In this document: piece after piece, positions 19,301 through 31,300 of the stretch
Layout: each line of letters starts with the position of its first letter
How positions within the stretch are numbered: position 1 is the first letter of the stretch
NCBI GenBank assembly: GCA_946411565.1
Contig: CAMKEM010000025.1
Span: 1 to 38,739, forward strand
Direction: 5' to 3'
Origin: an uncultured Prevotellaceae bacterium
GTDB taxonomy: Bacteria > Bacteroidota > Bacteroidia > Bacteroidales > Bacteroidaceae
DNA: 38,739 nucleotides
The notes under the pieces: model-generated
Databases searched by the model: none
What the model saw: the letters and a program-made list of their open reading frames with translations, nothing else
Told to the model about the DNA's origin: nothing
Translations under genes and position numbers: made by a program

Positions 19301-22300
19301 ATAAAGGTCGAGAAGATGAGGATAAATCTTCGGTCTGTTCGCATGAGCCACTGGCAGATATTGCAAACTGATTGCATGGTTACCCGGTTCATTAACCCAG
19401 TCAATCTCGTCCTCAAGGTGAAGAGAGTTAAGATCCTCGTATGCCTTACGGTATTTCTCACTACCGTCAAACATAGCCTCACCATCACAACCCATGAAGG
19501 CATTCTCGATTTTTAGATTACTATCGAATTTAATCTTCACTGACGGTTTATTCTTTCCATCAATACTACCAACTGTGGCAGAGTTTCCACCACCGAACAC
19601 ACCACCAAGCACAAGAGGATATTCTTCAGAATACCCCTTCAAATTGATTTCCACATTCTGCACCTTTGGACGGTAAGAACTACAGTTTACCATTCGCTGT
19701 GCCGCAGTAGAGGCAGCAATACTGGTCATGAACTTACGAGAAGGAACGGTATAAACAAGGTCGTATGTATTCTTTCCAACCTTATAGTACTCGTTCACGG
19801 TCACTTGCTTCTCCTTGTTTCGACCTACGGCATAGAGATAGTCACCGTTACCTGCACCATACACATTACCATTCACATGACCTGCAGAAATGTTGAGAGT
19901 GGTTTTGGTGAGTACATCACCAGACACATCATTACCACCATACACATTTTTGTGAATCCAGATAGACTCGCCATCATTGCCTGTATCAGTACCAATGTTA
20001 AGGGTTATAGTGCCTCTCTTTTCGGTAGCAAGAGTTGGGCAATACTTCGTTTCATCCGTAAAGCCCACATCGCCCATCAAACCACCACCGAAGATGTCAT
20101 TGCAGTCAATCCTTTTAATATTTACTTCAACAGCACCAACAGGGGCATAGAAGCCACCCCCAAACACACGACGAAGGAAGGTCTCACCTCCGACATTCAC
20201 ATGGGTTGTTCCTCTTACTATGCCTGAATATCCACCACCAATGACATCCATGACAGACTGACGAGTGTAGAAATGAGTATGAAGTACAGAAAGATCCGTA
20301 ATGATAGGAGCATCCTTAATGAGCATTCCATCTTCGGTTATTCCATCCTCCATAAGATGCACGTTGACGTGCGTATCATGCTCAATGATGGTATTTTCAC
20401 CATATCCACCACCCAAGACACAGAAGTGAGGTGAACCTGTCTTGTGATATACCTCCGTCCACTCGTTGGTATTAAAGAAGCCACCTGTCTCCGTGGTACT
20501 TACGCCAGAAACCATTTCACGGTTACTCAGCAACATACCCTTTGACATATTAACATACGTATCACCTTTAACGACACATGCCGTGCGACCGCCACCATAG
20601 ATATTATGGTTCACGGTGAACTTCTTCATAGCCGGATCATACTGAGGAGAGTAGAGTAACATCTCACCATTCTTGTTCACAAGCTTTGCCTCCGTCCAAC
20701 AACGACCTGACTCATTCCAGAGAGAGGTAACCTTTGCCTCTCCTCCTCTGATGAGGATATTGGTGTTACCTGTGACATCAGCTGAGGTAACACCATCAGG
20801 ATTGGCTACCGTAACACCATCTACAGTGAGTGAATCGACATTACCCCAGCCACCACCGAAGATGTTGTACGCAAAGTAACCGCCCTTGAGATCCACAAGG
20901 GTATTACCATAGACAGTACCATTCTGACAACCGCCATATACACGATTCCAGAGGTAAGGAATAACAGCCTTTTCCAAAGGTTCAGTGTCCTCCTTATAAG
21001 GATATGCCCTGGTCGTTTCCTCTACATAGAAACGAGTATTTCCATAGACAGCACCAAGTTTCTGATAGCCGAATTTGCCATCAGCATCTTTACCAGAACA
21101 CTTTGCCTTTACACGACCATTACCGCCAGCATAGGAAGCAGAAAGAATACTTGCTCCATAAATAGATACTGAGGTAGTAAAATGCTTTCCACCTTCATTA
21201 TCACTCAAATATCCATTCTCAATATAGCTTTCAGGTATTTCTTCCGCTATTTTTTCAGTTGTACCGACACATGCCACGTCGCCACCACCATAAACGCTTC
21301 CATAGACAAGCACGCGCTCCATGTCATAGGTCAGATAGCCTTCACCATTAGGGTTAGGCACATCTGACGGCTTTGACACAGCCTCACCATATACCTCAAC
21401 CTCGGTCTTACCCTTTACTCGGGCAATATAAGGGAAGTCAGTATCTATCGTTCCATCCTTATCCTTGTCTATTGACTCAACACCTGCACCACCACCAAAG
21501 ACATTGAGGGAAACGATACCAGAGTGGAGATACACACCAGCATCACCACCGACCTCACCATAAGTCTCCTCTCCTGTAGGACTCTCTGGCACAGAGCCGA
21601 GTCCGCCACCAAACACGTTACGACAAGCAAGCTGACCATCAGTAATGACAAGAGCCTCACCTGCAACATAGCCACTGAAACCACCTCCATGAATATTCAT
21701 GAACGTGAAGTTTGGAACACCGAGCGACATAGCCAGACGGCTGGCACGATAGCGTAGGAATGTGCGCACGTCAGAGTCAGAGCCATCAGAACTACCATAC
21801 ATCTTTATCTTTTCCTCCTGTGTCACAGACCCATAATCTACGAACAAGGCATCCTCAAATGCTTCGTATTCCAGATAATCCCTCCACATATAGGCGTATG
21901 GCTTCTTACCGCCCTCAGACTCTGGCATTATTGTAGCACCATTAGAGCGGAAGCTCACGCCAGGCAAGACATCCACCATGGTCGTGCCGACCTTGGTATT
22001 CATACCATAGCCACCACCAAAGACAGAGAACTGCGGATTTGCAGTGTTACCGACACTTGCATACCAGCACAAGCCTCCTACGGTTGTCTCGTCAAGCATA
22101 TTGATGACATTACCTTCTGCGTCCTTCAGTTTGCCTAAAGGAGAGTGATTGATTGAAACGACAGCCGTACCACCACTTGTAAGATTACCTGCACCATCAT
22201 AAGTACCAACGAAACAAGCATTCATGCCACCACCAAATATATTGTGTTCATTGGTGAAATGCAAATTGCCCTTAGTATCGACAGAAACGAACCTTGTATC

Positions 22301-25300
22301 GAGGTTTCTCGCAACTATAGCCATGCGCTCAGCCGCAGACATAGCCCTGATTTCTGCAAGACTACCCGCTACGACTTGAGATGCACCTGTCCACACGGTG
22401 ATATCACCTTGCAGATCTGCCTTCTGATTCCACAACCATGTACCGCCATCAATAACGACCTTCGTGTCGCCCAATACATTAGCGTATGAACCATTAGCAC
22501 GCGATTCTCCCGTACCATCTTCAAATGCAGGCTTATCATCAGCAGCATCACCATATCCACCGCCAAAGATACTATTGCCCAGCATACCGCCCTCGATATG
22601 AACAAGGGCACTACCACTAACAGTTCCGTATGAACAGCCACCAAAGATACGATCCCATATATAAGGAACATTATCACCATCAGCCACATGCACGAGAGTG
22701 TGGCCCTCAACACGTCCAAGTTTCGTGTAATCAGCTGCCTTTGCATTCATTCGACCATTACCACCCGCAAATACCTGTCCAAAGATATCACCGCCAATGA
22801 TGTGTACGAATGACTGTGCATTATCGTGAGTATAACCTATGACATTATACTCAGAATCGAAAGAGGAAACACTTTCGGGATTACCCGTTGGTGTAGATCC
22901 CTCTATTCCCACGTTGGCAACATCACCACCGCCATATACAGAGCCAAAGATCTGCGTATCACCTGAGACTGTGACAGAAGTAGAGCCTTTTACACGTCCC
23001 ATATCCTTGAAATCGGTAAGAACTCCCTCTATTTCCGCAGACTCAACACCTGCACCACCGCCGAATACATCGCCATAGATATAGCCGCCATCAGTATGAA
23101 CTGTGGCATTACCGCCTACCTCACCGAGAACATCACGAAGTTTACGATGGTCGGTTGTTGAAACATCAGGATTGGTAGTCAATTCATTATATGCAGCCAA
23201 CTGACCATAGCCACCACCGAACACGCGGTGCATATAGGTATTGCCACCAACCTTAACGTCAGTGTTCTGCTCAACGAGACCTGCATAGCCACCGCCGATC
23301 ACACCAAGAACGGTGAAGCCTGCAATACCATAGCTATTGTCATATACACCGATTGTTGCCTCATCAGTACCCTCACCAGAAGATATTCTCTTTCGAGGAG
23401 CCATAGACTTCGAATCAAGGGTGAGTCCAGCTGACTTTGCAAGCTGTTGTTCCGTAGTAGCACCCTCTGGAGCATCATCGTTAACACCGACATTCACCTT
23501 GGTAGAACCAACGGATGTGTATGCACCATAACCACCACCAAATACATAGAAGTGAGGATTCTTATTGTCGTCATAGGCATTCTTCCAGACATCAGTAGAA
23601 AGGATATCATAATCACAGAATCCCCTTGCTATATCAACAGTAGCAACACCAGATTTCTTATCGTTGCCAACAGTTAATAGCCTACAAGCCTTGTTTCCAC
23701 CACCATAGACGTTGTGGTTGCTGAGGAATACCGGAGTCTGTTCATCACCAGATAGGAATACGTTGCGATTATCTCCGTCCCACTTACCATTCCATGATAT
23801 GAGTTTCTTTGTCGCAGGATTCCACTTCCTATTCCAAATCACGGTAGCACCATTTACATATACATTGGTAGAGCCGTAGATATCGGCATAGTCGATAGAA
23901 CTTCCTTCGATATAGCCATTACCGCCACCAAATATATCTCCTGCATACGCACCCTTAGAAATACTAACCGATGTATTTCCAAATACAGAAGCCTGATTAC
24001 CACCACCATAGATATTACCATAGATGACAGGTCCAACGCCTTGCATTGAAATTTCCGTACCATATCGTGATGCGTATGTATTAAGGTATGTTGTCTTTTC
24101 CGTCTCATCACCAGAAGAAGGATAAGCCGTACCGACAGTAGCCACGTTGCCGCCGCCGAACACATCGCCAAAGATCTGTCCACCATTCAAGGCTATATTT
24201 GCCTTTCCGCTAACAGGACCTGCATCGCCACCTCCATAAATAGAAGAAAGTCCATAGTGATATTTTATATTCCCTATTGTTTCTTCAGTTTCAAAATCAT
24301 TAACCGTGATATATGTATTCTCAGCAGAGGTGTTCTCACCATAGCCTCCACCATAGAGAGTCATCTGATCCGCGGTAGTACAACCATTGACCACAATCTC
24401 CGTCTTGCCATCAACCTTACTTGCAACATTGCCGCCGCCATACACATAGTAACTGGTTGTTGGTGAGGCATACTTCACCTTATCAATCATGATGTAAGTA
24501 TTGCCAGTCACATTGGCAGAAGCTATGACATCAGAGGCCTTAAGTGCACCAAGACCGCCACCATAGACATTACCATCTAAAGTTCCACCATTAAGCATAA
24601 CATTCGTGTTGCCTTCTGTTATTCCAGACTCAGCACCACCATAGATATCACCAGAGATAGTAGGAGTACCAGAAATAGTAACCATGGTATTTCCATTCAC
24701 CTTACCGAATAGTTTCGCATTATCAGGAGTGTGAAGAAGGTACGGTGTGGAAGTGCCAGGGATTTCCGTCACAGCCACATCACTTGTTATACCTTGAGCA
24801 GCACCATATACATTGCCGTCAATTATTGCACTACCTGAGATATTAATCATTGTATTACCATCGACAGCAGCAAGCATACCGCCACCATATACGTTACCAC
24901 CCTTACCGTTAGATGAGATGATATGGGCGGTACCGCCAATATTGATAACAGAATTACCAGTAAGCCTTGCCATATTGGTAAGTGTACCGTATGTAGAATT
25001 GTTGCCAATGAGCTTAGCTTCTGCTACACCAGCACCGCCTCCATATACGTTGCAATAAATATTACCACCATATATATTAAGCCTTACGTTTCCATATGTC
25101 TTACCCAGATCAGTATATTCGGATGGAGTTCCTGAATAGGCTTTTTCTGAATAGTATTTATCAGTACCTCTACCACCGGCAAAGATACCGTGACTACAAA
25201 AGAATTCACCCCCATAAATTGTCAAAGATGATACAGAATCAGCATACTCGCCTGTCTTACCATATATATTACCACCATATATACTTGGTTTCACATTCTG

Positions 25301-28300
25301 CTCATAGAACAAACTTGGACTCATGAATCCACTACCACCGGCATATACGCCATCAATAGGTTGTTCAGCCGAGCCGAATTTACCACCTTTGATGACAATC
25401 TTTGTATTGGTCAATGCAGGGTCAACCATTGTTGTTGAACCATCCTTTGCATTGTAGCAATTAGCAGACACGAGTTTACCTTTCGCCTGCCAATAATCAC
25501 CATAAAGCACGACTTTTCCGTCAGCACTCCAATATGCGATATTCTGATCCACAGTAGGATGTGCATCATCACCAATACCATTATAACCACCTGCACCTGC
25601 ACCATATATTCCGCTGAATATGTATTCCTTTTTATCATTATCATCTGGAAGAATAGTGAAAGTTCCACCATTAATAGTAACGGTGCTATATCCATAGAAT
25701 GGATTAACGATAGTTATACCATTAGCATAGCCACGGCCAGTACTACCACCATAAAGCTCCGTGATTTTCACAGTTTCATCTTTACCATCCTTTGGATCAA
25801 CGAGAATATTCGCCCTACCCATATAGGTATTGTCTGGGAAATCATAGCTCTTACCATTATATTTGAAACTAAAAGGTTTCTGGTTACCGAGCATACCGTT
25901 TACCACACGAGCCACATAACCACTCTTTATGATAATATCCATATCGGCATACATCGCGCCCTCATGAGAAGCTGCTACGATACCACAGTCATAGTCAGCA
26001 TTGAAAGCATTGTTTGCATCGTTCCATGCTCTATCAATATCAACCGTCACAGTACATTTGATAGGCATACTTGGTGTACCCATCAAACCATTTATCTGGT
26101 TACTTGTTGACTGTCGTCCTGCAATAGTAACACATGAATAATGACCTGACTTCAACGTAATACTGAACCCCTCTTTGCCATGAGGCATGGCAGCATCCAT
26201 AGCCTCCATATCCAATACACCTTCAGCAGTACGGAAACGGAAATCATTGTTCAATCCTCCATAAATCTGGAACGAAGCTGTCCTTGCACCATCAATAGTG
26301 CCATAACCAGGAGCATTGGCGGTAAATCCAGTCATCTTAATACCTTCACCCATCTCCAAGTTATTAAACTGACAGAAAAGGTAACTTGAGTGCTTTGCTC
26401 GTGAATCGTGGTTGAATGTGATATACTCAAAACGAGTGTCGCCGAAAATGCCGATATATTTCACACCATTGTTGCCATCCTCATAAGCCTCGATAGTTCC
26501 TTTATAATCCGTACCATCATACTTGCCAGTAATGGTGACATTCTTTGCAAGGTGAGAGGCAACAACCTTTCCTCTCCATTCAGCATAAGTCTCTGACGGA
26601 ACATTACCTTGAAGACTATTCGTAATGGAGAAGCCTTTGTGCGTAGCATCTACATCGCATGTAGCGTTTCGGTTACTTCTTCCCATCAAGACGATCTTAT
26701 TCTTATCCCATGTGGCACCATCCTCAAGCAAACTGTATGCCCTCTGCCATGTTGCAACAGCATGTTGATCGTCGTGACCGTCATTTGCATCACTACCAGC
26801 AGGATAGCTACTTGTAGCCAATATGTTATCACCTGTTGGATGCAAGAATATAACTTTTTCTGTTATAATCTTGACAGTCAATTCCGTTGTAAACGATGTG
26901 GGATATTTTGATACGAGATCCTTATACATATCCTCCGTACCATGAGCTGTGACAAATGTATTCCACTTTGCATCTATTGCCGTAATGGTACAATAATATA
27001 TATTTGCCACACCTGCCCCAGAAAGGATTGCGCCATTTGGAGTTCCATGTACGACATTAATCTTTCCTGAAGAAGATGCCATATAAGTGTCTGAGGTGGA
27101 TATTGGAGTATATTGAACGCCTGTATCCTTTATGTATGTTCCATCATCTTGCAGAACATAACCTACCTTATCCTCTGCAGAAAGAGAAGCATAATCCTCT
27201 GAAGATATCACATCGTATATATTTCCGTATGTAACGATATAATTATCAGGATGTTCATAAATATCAGATGACCAATTAGCTTCTGGAACATATGAATCAG
27301 TGCTTATGAGCTTAACTCTCAGAATATAAGGTTTATTTCTGTCAAAACACTCCTGAGCCGTATAATGCACAGCTGTTGCAGTTCCATCGCTCCACTCCTT
27401 CCAATCATAACTATAAGCATAGTCACCATCTGTGAAAGTTGAATTTGGCGTAACAGTAAATGTAACCGTGGAAGCTCCCTCTGCAACTGTCTTTGGTGAA
27501 TAATCTGCAGAGAAGTTATATCCACGTGGAAGGTCTATTACATTCGTAGTATATTTCAAATCATCACCACGATACACCTTCACATAGACAAGCTGAGGAG
27601 TAACACCAAGATTTATAGCTTTTGTAGTACCTACTCCATTATCTACTTCGTTGTTATACCAACGATAAGTCAATCCTTCATCACCAAGTCTATTAGACAC
27701 GGTAAGGGTATGAGTATGCTCTGCTGCATCACCTAAGTGATTGTCTGTAAACGTGATATCGAACACCTCTCCAAGATGCATCTTACCATCAGTTCCGAAT
27801 GAGAAACCAAATGAAATTATCTCAGAATTGTTGCTTGCATTGTTTCTTCCATTATTAAATGTAGTAATTACAGTAGCCTCATTAGATGTATTTATATATG
27901 TACCATAATTGACACCCTGATAATAGTAATTATCCATATCTTTATTATGATGCCATCCTCTATCAAATAAACCTGATGATTTATAATAAGAGTGAGTAAC
28001 AATTGTCCTTGCACCCATATCACATGGATTTGGATTATTTGCATTTTGAGAATAAGTCACTCTTGCTGGATATGACTCCGTTATCGGCATATACTTACTT
28101 TCTCCTTCATAATAAATCTGATAGTTACCATAAAAAACTGAGCTTACTGGGGCATTATCAGCACTGTTTACCCTACCAACATAGAGATTACAATAATAAT
28201 CATAGTCAACTTTGGTGTTTCCATTAAATATTGCACATGAGAATACAGGACTTACCATACCATAGCCGACAACCCTCATCTTACCTGTGTAATAGGTACA

Positions 28301-31300
28301 GCTTGGCCATGGCATAGTTGCAGAGGCACCAGTAGATTTCATAGAACCAATAATACCTGCAACATTTATCTTGTATTCATTGGCATTACCTGAAGAAGTA
28401 AATGAGGCATTATTAATAGTTATATCACAATCTGATGATATCAAACGAATTACCGTTGACGAACTCATATCACCTTCTGATGAGAATGAAGATTGTGCAC
28501 GTCCAATCACACCACCAACAGAAAGAATATGATTAGCTATCTTATATGTAGAAGAGCCATCATCCGTGATACTACAACCCGTAACCTCAATATTCTGAAT
28601 TGTGGTATTTGCACCAACAACACCAGCCAATACACCTACATAACAGTTGTTTGCATTGCCTGATGTTCCATTGTTAAAATAGAAAGATGTATTACCTGTA
28701 TTGTGAGCGAGCACAGCATCCTTAATGACAAGATTCTGTATGACAGCCTTCTGAGAGCCACTTATGCCCTGAACAGCTCCGAAGAGTCCCCAGACACGAT
28801 TCACCTCTGCATTCACATCACCTGCCAACCATCCAATATTGAGACCTTTTATGGCTAATCCCTTTCCATCGAGATGACCACGGAAACAGTTCTCAGTCTG
28901 ATAGTTGTCCTTCACAGAACCGATAGGCGTAAAATCAGCTACACCAGTCATATCCACTTCGCCATCAAGCAAATAACATGCCTGATTGTACTCTGCAGTT
29001 GTCTTACCATTATATACATAAGAACCTACCTGATTACTGAGATATGAAAGCAACAGAAGTTCTTCCTTACATCCTATGAGATAAGGATCTGAAGAGGATG
29101 TGCCTGCTCCTGCAAATTTACCAGTAGGAATAGGCACAGGTATGGTTGCAAGCACTTCTGAACCAGAATTTGATAACACCTTGACAACAAGAGTACTATT
29201 ATCTCCCGGAACTACAGGCTTCACATCATAGGTTGAACCTGTTGCAACTTCAGCATCATCAAGAATCCACTTGAATGTGTATAAATCAAGATCGAGGCCT
29301 TCAATTTCCAACCTATGGTTATTGAAACGTGGCTGTGCAGCATCTTTATCAACAACCTTAATCTTAATGTGTGATAAATCATAGCCTGGTGTCTGGCTAT
29401 ACACCCATGAATATAGCTCATCTCTTGAATCTACAACTTCGTTAACAGTCTCAAGGAATGTAGTAGAATACTCTGCCAATGACTTTTGACTACCAACATT
29501 CTGGGATGCAGAATTTACATAGAAGATTGTTGCCGTTGTTGCATCGGTAAGTCCTGTGAAGTTCTGGCCAAACACCGAACCCACATTTGTAGGACCTGAC
29601 GGCACGGTGAGTCTGCCAAGTGCATAGACATTCGATACGCATGATTTTGCATTTGTCTGCCACAAGGCTACTACTCCTCCTACAACCACATTTCCATTTT
29701 TATTAACAGTCAATTTTGCCAAATCAATATTGACATCTGTTGAGATATTCAAGAAACGGTAGTTATTGTTAGTGTCGTTAATCTTTCCTGACAAACCTCC
29801 AAATAGGAGAAGTTTATCATTCTGAGCACTCGCTGTTGCTGAAGAAGTAATCACGGAGTTGCGCACGATAACATTCTCTATCTGTGAATATTGTTTTATA
29901 TTACCAGCAAGTACACCTACATACCTGTTTCCATACACAGTAGAGCTTGTTTCCTTTGTAACGGATGCATTATCAATAACCAAGTTCCTTACCACAGCCC
30001 ATTGAGCATTGGAAAGACCTTCGATTATAGAGAACAATCCGAAATTGGCAGCACCACCGAGATTTGTATCCCAGTCTATTTTAAGATTACTGATTTTATG
30101 TGCCTGTCCGTCGAATACTCCTGCAAATGATCCAATACCAACTTCCTCCATTCCGTTCATAGGTGACCACCATGCCTCGGCAAGGTCTATGTCTGCCGTA
30201 AGCTCGTAGTACTCGGTGTTTTTGGCATCTATCATAGATACATGATATCCCATCCATGCAAGATGTTCTGCCGTAGCTATCTTGTATGGATTCTCTGCTG
30301 TTCCCTCTCCTGTTGGTGCACTTGCCATCGCTCCCTTATCATACCATTCCTTTCGTGGTATAGTTACGGTGCGTGTGCCTATAACGGTGCTTCCGTTGGA
30401 GATATACACGATTGCATTCTTTGGCTGCATTGCCCTCGCAACCTCTATCTCTGCACCTGTGCCCACGGTTGTACCATCAACCTTCCATTCGTATGTATAT
30501 CCAGAAGGAAGTGGCGAACCATCCTCGCTAATAACGCCAAGTATAGAAGTGAAGGCATCGGTTGACTTCATCTTCTCCGTAGCCTTGAACCTATCCATAA
30601 CGATTTTGCCCTCGACAACATCCCATGCAGGACTATCACCACTTGTACGCAAGGCGTCAAGCACTTCGCTGATATCGCTCTGGTAGTTACCACGATTCAC
30701 ACCCTGAGCATAGTACATATAATACTCAGGGAAGCCACTACCTTCGGTATATTTCGGATAAATCGACATATCGGCATTATTACCGTTTGAACTATATGGC
30801 AAAATAGTCTTGGAAGCCTTTAATGCATCACCAATCTTATTCTCTGTCCAAGTACTGACATCGCCTATAGTAGCATAACCCTCAGTAGCTTGGCTGACAT
30901 TCTTCGTCTTGCTACAGCTTGTGACATCAGAATTGAGCCATATCTTATAATCACCATAGTACCATTTCTTAAAACCATTAGCTGTTTCCGCAATAGCCGT
31001 TACTCTGCTATTGTTTGCGCCAGAATAATCATCATAGATAAAGGCTTCAGAACTATTGTTGTTCTGGAATGTACCTACAAGTGGTCCCACAACACAATAT
31101 GGGGCTTTTACACTTCCGCTATAATAGAGAGTCTCTGGAATGTAGTAAGGCTTAAATAGTCTTCCTATAACACCACCTATTACAAATTCGTTCGATGTAA
31201 ATTTACCAGCCGTAGCAGATGTATAGCCCGTGAAATCAAAATCACAGTAAGCTACACAACGCTCTATCGTGATTTGATTACCAGCATTTGTTTTCTGATC

